A stretch of 9,461 bases of DNA from an archaeon (lineage in GTDB: Archaea; Altiarchaeota; Altiarchaeia; IMC4; QMZM01): the NCBI GenBank assembly GCA_029933895.1, contig JAOZNG010000034.1, positions 1-9,461 on the forward strand, written 5' to 3'. Both the position numbers and the translations under genes were made by a program. This document shows, one piece after another, positions 1-5,776 of the stretch; within the stretch, counting starts at the first letter, position 1; each line of letters opens with the position of its first letter. The notes beneath the pieces were generated by a model. It saw only the letters and a list, made by a program, of their open reading frames with translations. It did not search any database and was not told the origin of the DNA.

Positions 1-399
1 ATCGCGTTCGCTTTGATCTTTGGCGCACCCCTCCTGTTTTCGGCCTCAAACCAATTCGTCATAGTCTTTTCGAAAACGCTTCAGGGAATAAACACACCCG
101 AGACCTCCTCAACAGGCAATATAATAACCATACATGACTTTCCTGTGGCTTCATCCATGGACTGTGGCTATCTTGATTTAAAGTGTGAGGGGAAGTTTAA
201 TTTCGAGTTCTATTGCCTTCTCTGTTTGTTTATATCAGCACTCTTCGGCTCTTTGCTTATTGGTCTGATGAGAACGGGGAGGATAGGCTCTGCCCCGGGA
301 ATGTATACAGCGGTTGTCATGATAGTAGTATCTCTACTTGTTTTCATAATCTTAAACAACACTTTAGGGTCGTTGTTCTCCAACATGATCTCGTCCTGA
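1..399 (+). CDS. C-terminal part of an integral membrane protein, probably archaeal TadC/FlaJ-like (type II secretion F domain)
   Basis: The frame is open from the first base, so this is the last 132 residues of a longer protein; no start is visible. The piece begins in a hydrophobic helix (FGAPLLFSAS), has a roughly 50-residue polar loop with several cysteines, then two helices separated by a short basic turn (SLLIGLMRTGRIGSAPG), and ends a few residues after the last helix. A GAP-type helix and a final pair of helices around a 'LIGL-R-G' turn fit the C-terminus of archaeal type II secretion F-domain proteins, the membrane platform of type IV pilus-like machines. This family call rests on remembered patterns, not a search; another polytopic protein is possible. 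The 3' end overlaps the convergent phosphoribosyltransferase gene by 36 bp. Confidence 0.55.
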   Translation: MAFALIFGAPLLFSASNQFVIVFSKTLQGINTPETSSTGNIITIHDFPVASSMDCGYLDLKCEGKFNFEFYCLLCLFISALFGSLLIGLMRTGRIGSAPGMYTAVVMIVVSLLVFIILNNTLGSLFSNMISS

Positions 400-1008
400 C
401 CTTCTCTTTCTATATTCCTTTAGAGCATACTTCAGGAGGTTCTTATCCAGGGAGAGCCTGTATCGCTCCCTGAATTCCTTATCCAGCGTCTCTGAATCCA
501 TCTCCACCCTACCAGACACCTCATCCACCAGGTTACATAGATCCTCTGTGAGGTTCCAGGGAAAAATGATCCATTGCCACTCCCCTGCTCTTTCTCCATA
601 GAAGTCAGGCCTGAATCTGGATTGTTCCTTATAGATTAATGCTGCTGTCTTCACCATGCCAGTATTTAGAGAATTCAAGTGTTCCAGAGCCAGCTGAATA
701 CTATCCCCAGTATCCACCACATCATCAACTAAGAGCATATCCTTACCTCTGAAATCCCCGGCAAGGGGTGTTTTTATCTCAGCTTTCTCGTCCATGGAGG
801 CGGTTTTACCCCAGTGCTCCACCTTCAGGAAAAGAATAGCTTTGATGTCAAGTATATCCGAGAGATTCATGGCCGGGACAATCCCGCCTCTGACAACAGC
901 AACTATATACTCATGTGAGAATCCAGAGCCCCTTATCTTGGATGCAACCCTCCTGGAGAGAATCCACATATTCTCCCAGCTCCTTAACTCAGCACGAAAC
1001 CCTTCCAT
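364..1008 (-). CDS. Phosphoribosyltransferase of hypoxanthine/xanthine-guanine type (COG2236-like)
   Basis: This 214-residue protein carries the type I phosphoribosyltransferase PRPP-binding loop MLLVDDVVDTGDS at residues 91-103, preceded by the early loop VVRGGIVPA (38-46) that contacts pyrophosphate. A FPWNLTEDL segment near residue 149 matches archaeal purine phosphoribosyltransferases that transfer the ribose phosphate of PRPP to a purine base in salvage. The C-terminus (about 175-214) is a basic, Arg/Lys-rich tail. Base specificity (hypoxanthine, guanine or xanthine) cannot be read from sequence. The gene lies 73 bp downstream of two small membrane-protein genes on the same strand and may be co-transcribed; I see no convincing promoter in the gap. 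No strong Shine-Dalgarno precedes the ATG. Its 3' end overlaps the plus-strand membrane gene. Confidence 0.85.
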   Translation of the reverse strand: MEGFRAELRSWENMWILSRRVASKIRGSGFSHEYIVAVVRGGIVPAMNLSDILDIKAILFLKVEHWGKTASMDEKAEIKTPLAGDFRGKDMLLVDDVVDTGDSIQLALEHLNSLNTGMVKTAALIYKEQSRFRPDFYGERAGEWQWIIFPWNLTEDLCNLVDEVSGRVEMDSETLDKEFRERYRLSLDKNLLKYALKEYRKRRSGRDHVGEQRP

Positions 1009-1081
1009 GACATGTGACTAAAAAGCCCGCTTCCTGAATTGTTCTGGTTTTTGACTAGCAGTTAGCATTCTCCAGGTTACG

Positions 1082-1408
1082 CTAGTCTCTTAGGGATACA
1101 AAAAGCCCGAGTATCAGGGCAATCAACCCGACTATAAGAAAACCAACGCCTTTGATGTCGAGTTGGGTGTCTATAAACACAGCCGCTCCATAGGACACCA
1201 GTAGTATGCCCAGCACGGTGCTGGATAACGCAATCATGAGCTTGAAGAAATCGTTCTTCACGTTACTGAATCCATCTTCAAAGCCCAACCTTATTCCATC
1301 ACCTATAACCCGGGCTACGTAGTCTGCCTCGTTCCGGATTTCCTTCTGCACATCCTTCAAGAGGATCTTCTGCACGTCAAATATAACTCCAAGTATGGTC
1401 TTAAGCAT
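1082..1408 (-). CDS. Small two-helix membrane protein, YqjE/DUF1469-like (phage holin 3_6 superfamily type)
   Basis: This 108-residue protein has an amphipathic, charged N-terminal half (1-55) and two membrane helices, about 57-79 and 86-105, joined by a short loop (DTQLDIKG), with a tiny charged tail (SLRD). That shape and length match the DUF1469/YqjE group, small inner-membrane proteins of unknown function often encoded beside DUF883 (YqjD/ElaB) proteins, as it is here. The ribosome site AGGTGGA (1413-1419) overlaps the stop codon of the upstream DUF883-like gene and sits 4 nt before the ATG, so the two are almost certainly translated from one mRNA. Family membership is inferred from topology and gene pairing; I see no catalytic motif. 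A true phage holin is unlikely because no lysis or virion genes are nearby. Confidence 0.6.
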   Translation of the reverse strand: MLKTILGVIFDVQKILLKDVQKEIRNEADYVARVIGDGIRLGFEDGFSNVKNDFFKLMIALSSTVLGILLVSYGAAVFIDTQLDIKGVGFLIVGLIALILGLFVSLRD

Positions 1409-1417
1409 TTAATCCAC

Positions 1418-1699
1418 CTACTTTGAAAGAAGTTTGCCTAGGATTAATCCAGCAACGAATGCTCCAGCAACCCATTCCACAGGTTTCTCCCTGATGGACT
1501 TAATAGCCTCCTCTGTTTTCTCGTCAAGTGTAACTCTAGCGGCATCCACTTCCTTGCCTGCTTTTGTTTTCATGGATTCTATATCCTCTATAGCCTTCTT
1601 TTTCACCTTGTCCACGTCAGACATCGCCTTCTTAATGTTCTTATCTACTGTGTCCTTGATTTCTTTTTCCAGGTTTTCATCGAGTATCCTATCTGCCAT
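1418..1699 (-). CDS. DUF883 (ElaB/YqjD)-like coiled-coil protein with C-terminal membrane anchor
   Basis: A 93-residue protein starting MADRILDEN. Residues 8-70 are a long charged helix, rich in Lys, Glu and Asp with heptad-like hydrophobics, and residues 72-91 (from PVEWVAGAFVAG) are one glycine-containing membrane helix followed by LLSK. This is the ElaB/YqjD/DUF883 plan; E. coli YqjD is membrane-anchored and binds ribosomes in stationary phase, but whether an archaeal protein does so is unknown. An in-frame GTG at 1714 would add five residues, yet the Shine-Dalgarno GAGGTGG at 1706-1712 sits 6 nt before the ATG at 1699 and includes part of that GTG, so the ATG is the better start. It heads a tight pair with the YqjE-like gene (9-bp gap). 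Confidence 0.6.
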   Translation of the reverse strand: MADRILDENLEKEIKDTVDKNIKKAMSDVDKVKKKAIEDIESMKTKAGKEVDAARVTLDEKTEEAIKSIREKPVEWVAGAFVAGLILGKLLSK

Positions 1700-1705
1700 A
1701 AGCAA

Positions 1706-1712
1706 CCACCTC
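1706..1712 (-). promoter_or_regulatory. Shine-Dalgarno site that fixes the DUF883-like start
   Basis: Read on the minus strand this is GAGGTGG, 6 nt upstream of the ATG at 1699. It overlaps the alternative in-frame GTG at 1714, which argues against that earlier start. The same GAGGTGG string precedes the small ORF at 9074. Confidence 0.65.
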
Positions 1713-1740
1713 ACATTTAATATAAGTACTTTAAACTTAA

Positions 1741-1772
1741 GAGCTTAAAAGCTCCTCAGTACATATTTATGT
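1741..1772 (-). promoter_or_regulatory. Candidate TATA box and palindromic operator upstream of the YqjD/YqjE-like pair
   Basis: On the minus strand a TATA-like CATAAATATGT lies at about 1762-1772. A start site about 25 nt downstream would fall at or just after an inverted repeat at 1741-1754 (GAGCTT, 2-nt spacer, AAGCTC) and leave a leader of roughly 40 nt containing the GAGGTGG site. A perfect 6-bp palindrome at the expected start site could be a repressor operator. A closer AT-rich stretch (1717-1730) would start transcription inside the ribosome site, so I favour the distal box. No regulator is identified. Confidence 0.3.
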
Positions 1773-1785
1773 AAAGAGGTATTAA

Positions 1786-1881
1786 TATAATCCCCTGGAA
1801 ACTACCGCAATAGACTATGTCCCAGGATGCGATGTTGAAAAAATGAGGATGGAAGCAGATGAGCTGTTATACAATAAATGA
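1786..1881 (+). pseudogene. Possible C-terminal remnant of a lost upstream gene
   Basis: A 31-codon open stretch without an ATG near its beginning ends in a TGA that overlaps the ATP-grasp start codon as ATGA, the arrangement expected for two coupled operon genes. The conceptual peptide (…TTAIDYVPGCDVEKM…, ending ADELLYNK) is protein-like. One reading is that the body of an upstream partner was deleted and only its 3' end stayed. A run this long without a stop is not rare by chance, and I recognise no family, so the call is weak. It could equally be untranslated leader: the AT-rich ATTAATATAA at 1781-1790 is a possible TATA box for the ATP-grasp gene. Confidence 0.25.
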
Positions 1882-3050
1882 CTGAGGGAAGAGGAAACCT
1901 TGGGGTCATAGGGCTTAATGCCCTGCAGGTCGCAAAGTCAGCTGAGAGTGCTGGGTTCGATGTTTTTCTGGTTGATTACTACACGGATCTGGATGTGATA
2001 GAGGGGAAACACTTCCCACTGCAGAAGAATCCATTGAAGCCTGATCTAGGCAGAGATTATTCCGCAACGAAATTGGTTGATTATGCTGTCAAGGAACTCA
2101 GCGGCTTGTTGGATGATGTCTTGTTGACCTCTGCCGTAGGTTGTAACCCCCCCCTAGTGAGGGAGCTTGAAGACGGATTTAACGTAGTGGGTAACGCTTC
2201 AGGAGCTGTTTCAAGGGCAAGAAACTGGCGCATGCTGGAGGAGATAGCCAGTACTGCAGGTTGCATGACACCTGAAACCATCCCAGTTGAATCCAGGGCT
2301 GGGTTGATTGATGCTCTTGAAGAAATCACCCCCCCTGCTGTCCTGAAGCCCTGCTTTGAAGGCTGCGGCTTCCACCAGAGGATAATCCATGGAAAAGAAG
2401 ACCTGCAATCTATGGAGGAGTTCCATAATGAAGTGCTGGTTCAGGAAAAAATTGATGGCGTTCCCTTAAGCTGCTCCGTCCTCTCTGATGGATCAGACAC
2501 TGTCGCATTAACTGTGAACCGGCAGCTGGTTGGTTTAAAAGAGTTTAATGCTAAAGAATTCACATACTGCGGTAACATCATCCCCTACGAAACACCTTAC
2601 CAGGAGGAGATAAAAAATTTTTCCCGGGAGATAGTTTCCTCTCTGGGACTTGTGGGATGTAATGGCGTGGATTATATCCTTAAAGGAAGCGAGATATACC
2701 TCCTGGAGGTTAATTCCAGGATACCGGACACACTGTGGGGTGTGGAGCGGAGGTTGGGGATTAATCTGGTAAAGGAGCACGTCTCTGCCATTGACGGCAG
2801 AATGACGCCTGTTTTCAGAGAAAACAACGGCTTCTATGGTAAGGCTGTTTTGTTCGCCGATAGAGAGTTGAAGGTAAAATCAACAATCAATTTGGAGGGT
2901 GTCAGAAACATACCCCCTGAAGGCACAGTGATACAGAGAACTGAACCTGTATGCACTATATACTCGAGAGAAAGAAACGAATCCTCTGTTTTGAAGGAGT
3001 TGATTAATAAAGCTAAGGAAGTATTAGAGAGGCACTTGAGCCCTCCCTGA
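1878..3050 (+). CDS. ATP-grasp family carboxylate-amine ligase (COG2232-like)
   Basis: This 390-residue protein begins with a nucleotide-fold-like segment (LGVIGLNALQVAKSAESAG, 8-26), followed by a central ATP-grasp fold. Visible are an ATP-binding lysine in AVLKP (near 157), the hinge strand EVLVQEKIDGVPLSCSVL (185-202), and the metal-binding strand IYLLEVNSRIPDT (273-285) with Glu277 and Asn279, where classical members read E-x-N-P-R. The C-terminal 70 residues look like the beta domain of carboxylase-type ligases. Such enzymes form an acyl-phosphate and join it to an amine; COG2232 members in methanogens and relatives lack an agreed substrate, so I give none. The ATG at 1878 directly follows an in-frame TAA, which fixes the upstream limit. 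The 3' end overlaps the convergent DUF192 gene by 38 bp. Confidence 0.75.
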   Translation: MTEGRGNLGVIGLNALQVAKSAESAGFDVFLVDYYTDLDVIEGKHFPLQKNPLKPDLGRDYSATKLVDYAVKELSGLLDDVLLTSAVGCNPPLVRELEDGFNVVGNASGAVSRARNWRMLEEIASTAGCMTPETIPVESRAGLIDALEEITPPAVLKPCFEGCGFHQRIIHGKEDLQSMEEFHNEVLVQEKIDGVPLSCSVLSDGSDTVALTVNRQLVGLKEFNAKEFTYCGNIIPYETPYQEEIKNFSREIVSSLGLVGCNGVDYILKGSEIYLLEVNSRIPDTLWGVERRLGINLVKEHVSAIDGRMTPVFRENNGFYGKAVLFADRELKVKSTINLEGVRNIPPEGTVIQRTEPVCTIYSRERNESSVLKELINKAKEVLERHLSPP

Positions 3051-3468
3051 TATTTTCCCGTAGAGTATAATTTCCCACAACCTCCAGCACATACATGGCT
3101 TTTTCATCCGGCTGGTAGATCATACAAGGTTCTTTCCTGCATGGAGGCACACTACGATCTATGTGAACAACCTGACCCCCTGAATCCATCCATATCATGT
3201 CTATGGGAAATTTCATATTCTTCATCCAGAAACGATGAAATCCCTCTTTTTCGAAAACAAAAAGCATGCCATTACCCTCAGCTAAAGATTCCCGGTACAT
3301 CAAGCCCCTGCTCATCTCTTCACGCCCGTGAGGTGTTTCAACCATGACACATGATTGATTAAAACAGATTCTTCCCGGGGGCTTCGTGGAGAGGCTCTGG
3401 TATAAGATGAAAGAAGACACAAGAATGGATAACGCGATAAATACTGGCTTGAATGGTTTCATATTCAT
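3013..3468 (-). CDS. Secreted or membrane-anchored DUF192 protein
   Basis: The 151-residue protein has a short basic start (MNMKPFK) and one hydrophobic helix at about 8-25, a signal peptide or anchor, then a DUF192 domain. Signature strings are RGLMYRESL (54-62), GMLFVFE (67-73), WMKNMKFPIDMIWM (81-94) and YVLEVVGNY (126-134). DUF192 is a small conserved beta-barrel-like fold, usually extracytoplasmic; its biochemical role is not established. Two CxxxxC pairs (Cys35/40 and Cys110/115) could form disulfides outside the cell, consistent with export. Its ATG overlaps the PRPP synthetase stop as ATGA, so translation is probably coupled; an ATG two codons later (3462) is an alternative start. The functional link to PRPP synthesis is unclear and may be only positional. 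Confidence 0.85.
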   Translation of the reverse strand: MNMKPFKPVFIALSILVSSFILYQSLSTKPPGRICFNQSCVMVETPHGREEMSRGLMYRESLAEGNGMLFVFEKEGFHRFWMKNMKFPIDMIWMDSGGQVVHIDRSVPPCRKEPCMIYQPDEKAMYVLEVVGNYTLRENIREGSSASLILP

Positions 3469-4325
3469 TCCCTAATTGATTCAACAATCAACTCTGTTAC
3501 TGAGACAAGAGACTCTCTTCGGGGTATGGTGTCCGTACAAACAAGGCTGTCACACACTCCATTGAATATCTCTGTTCCCCTCGAGAAGACGCCATGCACA
3601 CACCCCAGGTTTATCGTCTTAGCCCCCTGTGATCTAAGAGCCCGGGATGCCTCAATCATGGTCCCCCCCGTGGATATCATATCATCCAGGATGACAACAT
3701 CTCTGCCTTTAACATTCAAGTCCTTGGGTTTAATCTCCACATCCTCCCCATTTATTCTCTCCTTCTCCAGATAATCGAAGTCACATCCTGTTTTTTCAGC
3801 AGCCCTCTCAACAACCTCCTTGGCCCCCCTATCCGGTGCAACAAAAACAGGGTTGCCTAGTTTTTCTGTGAAATACTCCACAAGCAGTGGTAGAGCATCC
3901 AGGTTATCTATCTCCACCCCATGGAAAACATGCACTCCCCCTGTGTCCAGAAAGTGCGTGTTTACCAGGGTGAGGTGGTCAGATTTTTTATCCAGGATCG
4001 ATAGTATTGTCCTCGCCGAGAGAGCTTCCCCTTCCATGGACTTTTTGTCCTGTCTCATGTAGACCAGGTAGGGGAAAACTGCATGAATCTTTATTGCACC
4101 TGAGTCCCTTAAAGCGTCGAGGAGCAGTAACGACTCGACTAGGGCGTTGTTGTCTAAAGCAGACTGAACCAGCACAGCTTCCCTGCCATGAACATCTGAC
4201 AGAATCCGAACATATATCTCCCCATCAGGGAAGGTTTTTATCTCCACATCCCCCCTGGAGAAGCCAGAGACCCTGGATATCCTGGAGGCGAGTTCTATGG
4301 AATTAGAGCCACCGTAAACAATCAT
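3465..4325 (-). CDS. prs: Ribose-phosphate pyrophosphokinase (PRPP synthetase), archaeal type
   Basis: Makes PRPP from ribose 5-phosphate and ATP in the cytosol, feeding purine, pyrimidine, histidine and salvage routes. The 286 residues match the short archaeal form. Seen in order: KTFPDGEIYVR (30-40) in the N-terminal domain, FPYLVYMRQDK (84-94, corresponding to the IPYFGYARQDR ATP/catalytic segment of bacterial enzymes), NTHFLDTGG (122-130), VAPDRGAKEV (162-171), the catalytic-loop lysine in YLEKER (185-190), the PRPP loop VVILDDMISTGGT (210-222), and HGVFSRG (244-250). The bacterial allosteric features are not obvious. A TATA-like box 22-31 nt upstream implies a nearly leaderless transcript. 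The downstream DUF192 gene overlaps the stop. Together with the phosphoribosyltransferase at 364-1008 it gives this window both PRPP production and use. Confidence 0.95.
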   Translation of the reverse strand: MIVYGGSNSIELASRISRVSGFSRGDVEIKTFPDGEIYVRILSDVHGREAVLVQSALDNNALVESLLLLDALRDSGAIKIHAVFPYLVYMRQDKKSMEGEALSARTILSILDKKSDHLTLVNTHFLDTGGVHVFHGVEIDNLDALPLLVEYFTEKLGNPVFVAPDRGAKEVVERAAEKTGCDFDYLEKERINGEDVEIKPKDLNVKGRDVVILDDMISTGGTMIEASRALRSQGAKTINLGCVHGVFSRGTEIFNGVCDSLVCTDTIPRRESLVSVTELIVESIRE

Positions 4326-4346
4326 GTATAACTATTCGTTTTATCT

Positions 4347-4356
4347 CTTTATAACT
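4347..4356 (-). promoter_or_regulatory. TATA box of the prs-DUF192 pair
   Basis: Minus-strand AGTTATAAAG is centred about 26 nt upstream of the prs ATG at 4325, the spacing of an archaeal TATA box from the transcription start. The mRNA would begin at or within a few bases of the start codon. The box lies just before the 3' end of the upstream TraB-like gene (stop 4359-4361), so prs need not depend on read-through. Confidence 0.55.
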
Positions 4357-4358
4357 AT

Positions 4359-5078
4359 CTACCTTAAATGACTCAACAATAAATGAGATATTTTACGAAG
4401 AATAAGATTGTCTTTTTCAAAATTATGTCGATGTCCAATCACTACATCATGTTCTTTTTCTAGATTCCTTTTTATGCCATCTACATGCGCATCTCCACAA
4501 AAAACCACGGCTTTCTCATATCCTCCATCATTTATTTTGGTTTGAATATGCTCAGACATATGTTGCTCTCTTTTCGCGTTGATACTGCTATTAAATAGCA
4601 TAATCATTGGGAGGGTATAACCTAATGGCATAGCTAAAATAAACAAGATAAATACAACAAACTCCAAGATAGAGAACCCCTTGATTAATAGAGGAATGAA
4701 ATAGCAAAAAAAGGAGCATGCTGAAATGATAACGACTAAATACTTCCACCATAATGGAATTAAATCATTAAATTTTGACATAGGTATGTCTATCTCCTTA
4801 TCAATTTCGAAATCCCACTTCTCAGACCTTTGATTTAGAAAATCATCGAAATTTTGTCTATGAGTTATCCATTCCCCGATTTTAAGAAATGTGGTATATT
4901 CTGTATACCCGGGCCAGAACAGCCACCCTAGCGGAAAGACTTTTAGGTTGTGTTTATCCTCCGTTCTACCTTCCTTGAAAAATATTCCATTTTTAATTTT
5001 TAGGAAATCGAATTCCCATAGGTCTTCAGCATCTTGCCGAGATACATGACTCTCACCAAATAGGATTATATCCGACAT
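4359..5078 (-). CDS. Divergent TraB/PrgY/TIKI-like protein with internal membrane hairpin
   Basis: The 239-residue protein keeps spaced motifs of the TraB/PrgY/TIKI (GumN-related) fold: an N-terminal strand ending GESH (8-11; usually GTxH), a strand with a conserved-type Glu (FFKEG, Glu36), KREQHMSEHI (169-178; usually R-x-x-x-M-A-x-x-I), and FCGDAHVDGIKRNLE (193-207; usually GxGHxxGI). Known TIKI members are metal-dependent proteases; archaeal TraB proteins are of unknown role. Here two hydrophobic helices (about 111-132 and 137-162) sit between the halves, whereas archaeal TraB proteins I recall carry their helices at the C-terminus. The gene is clearly more AT-rich than its neighbours, hinting at acquisition. 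It has its own TATA-like box upstream and lies between MC1 and prs with no obvious functional tie. Erythromycin-esterase-like GExxH enzymes were considered but fit less well. Confidence 0.5.
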   Translation of the reverse strand: MSDIILFGESHVSRQDAEDLWEFDFLKIKNGIFFKEGRTEDKHNLKVFPLGWLFWPGYTEYTTFLKIGEWITHRQNFDDFLNQRSEKWDFEIDKEIDIPMSKFNDLIPLWWKYLVVIISACSFFCYFIPLLIKGFSILEFVVFILFILAMPLGYTLPMIMLFNSSINAKREQHMSEHIQTKINDGGYEKAVVFCGDAHVDGIKRNLEKEHDVVIGHRHNFEKDNLILRKISHLLLSHLR

Positions 5079-5114
5079 TTTAATAGGAGTTAGATAGGAG
5101 TATACTGTGTCAGT

Positions 5115-5123
5115 GCTATAAAC
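5115..5123 (-). promoter_or_regulatory. Candidate TATA box of the TraB-like gene
   Basis: Minus-strand GTTTATAGC lies about 40 nt upstream of the ATG at 5078, giving a predicted leader of roughly 15 nt. The leader contains the direct repeat CTCCTAT (minus strand, two copies within 5083-5100). No good Shine-Dalgarno is present. Confidence 0.4.
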
Positions 5124-5127
5124 ATGT

Positions 5128-5147
5128 AAAAAGAAAAAGAAAAAGAA
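5128..5147 (-). terminator. Poly-T terminator of the MC1 gene
   Basis: Read on the minus strand this is three T5 runs separated by single Cs, beginning 9 nt after the MC1 stop codon. Archaeal RNA polymerase terminates on such T-rich tracts without a hairpin. It lies immediately upstream of the TATA box of the TraB-like gene, so it would insulate the two transcripts. Confidence 0.6.
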
Positions 5148-5155
5148 TAGGGAGA

Positions 5156-5443
5156 TTAGATGCTTTTAACTCTCTTAACCCCCTTCTTGCTGACGATGGG
5201 CTTCTTAACGCTTGCTGGAAGCCAGCTTGGCCTGTTCGATGGGGCGCTTACCATCTTCACATCCCCAGAAAACATGTGTATGGAGTATGTACCGTCTTTG
5301 TTTCTTCTGCCTCTCTCCCTGAGGTTTATGTCATTAAATCCTCTGGTCGCAGCCTTTAAGGCAGCCTGTCTTGGTGTTCTACCCGTAAAAACGTGTTTAT
5401 TTCCGCTTTTGTCCTTCAATTCATAGTATTTTTTGTCGGCCAT
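5156..5443 (-). CDS. Non-histone chromosomal protein MC1
   Basis: A 95-residue basic protein matching MC1, the small archaeal DNA-bending protein first known from Methanosarcina: YELKDKSGNKHVFTGRTPRQ (7-26), AALKAATRG (27-35), LRERG (41-45) and NRPSWLP (70-76). MC1 is monomeric and binds and sharply bends DNA, affecting chromosome packing. The tryptophan of the NRPxW motif, implicated in DNA contact, is kept at Trp74, but the following residue is Leu where the Methanosarcina protein as I remember it has Met, and the second classical tryptophan (W61 region) is replaced by SGDVKM. A loop before LRERG is shorter and RRNKDGTY after it is longer than in that protein. The AAGGTGAT ribosome site (5447-5454) is 3 nt from the ATG. 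A T-rich terminator follows the stop. Confidence 0.92.
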   Translation of the reverse strand: MADKKYYELKDKSGNKHVFTGRTPRQAALKAATRGFNDINLRERGRRNKDGTYSIHMFSGDVKMVSAPSNRPSWLPASVKKPIVSKKGVKRVKSI

Positions 5444-5475
5444 TTTATCACCTTAATACATATCATTAGGCGGCA

Positions 5476-5534
5476 TTCTTTAAAAAACAAAAATGCCACA
5501 ATACAATATAGGCTTGTTTCTTTAAAAAACAAAA
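5476..5534. repeat. Two copies of a 17-nt direct repeat upstream of MC1
   Basis: TTCTTTAAAAAACAAAA occurs identically at 5476-5492 and 5518-5534, 42 nt apart. On the minus strand each copy reads as a T-run followed by TTTAAAG, a TATA-like element, so the repeat may duplicate a promoter or regulator site for MC1 (ATG at 5443). The first copy is well placed to start transcription near 5455. The second copy directly abuts the transposase remnant that follows, so an insertion-related duplication is also possible. Confidence 0.6.
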
Positions 5535-5547
5535 CACTATTAAGGCA

Positions 5548-5753
5548 GTGGAGAACGAGGAGTTGAAAGGACCTACAACAACAGGGAATGTTGAAAGAGT
5601 TCACTGCTCATGTGAACAGGAGGCTTGGCGTTTTGGTACTCATCAAGACCATATATCTTACTATAACCACGAACGTCCACATCAGGCATTGAATTATTTA
5701 ACACCTGCAACGTATATTTTAACGGAGTGTAAGCAACCTCCTGGGATGGCACA
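5548..5753 (+). mobile_element. Decayed insertion sequence, right-end fragment (copy 1)
   Basis: Only the 3' part of a DDE-transposase element remains: the transposase tail plus about 20 nt of right end (5735-5753, …CCTGGGATGGCACA) that resembles the right inverted repeat of copy 2 (8857-8876). No matching left end is visible before 5548, so the left part was lost. The fragment ends about 15 nt before the TATA-like box of mgtE. Both copies face the same way and bracket the mgtE-DUF373 block. Confidence 0.6.
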
Positions 5754-5766
5754 CACAGGGAACATA

Positions 5767-5776
5767 CTTTTAATAC
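5767..5776 (+). promoter_or_regulatory. Candidate TATA box of the mgtE gene
   Basis: CTTTTAATAC is centred about 26 nt upstream of the ATG at 5797, the archaeal TATA-to-start distance, implying a leaderless message. No Shine-Dalgarno precedes the ATG. The box lies just outside the right end of the IS remnant, so the insertion may have reshaped upstream control. Confidence 0.45.

Noticed and set aside
794..1021. Plus-strand frame opposite the phosphoribosyltransferase N-terminus
   Set aside because: Antisense to a conserved PRPP-enzyme coding region, no recognisable content.
1082..1699. The two small membrane proteins as a phage holin/lysis cassette
   Set aside because: No endolysin, virion or integrase gene is nearby, and the coiled-coil plus two-helix pairing fits the YqjD/YqjE type better.
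1418..1714. Upstream GTG start for the DUF883-like protein (98 residues)
   Set aside because: The GTG is part of the Shine-Dalgarno region GAGGTGG that serves the ATG at 1699, and has no ribosome site of its own.
2081..2780. Minus-strand frames inside the ATP-grasp gene
   Set aside because: Shadows of a gene with clear domain motifs; no promoter or ribosome site.
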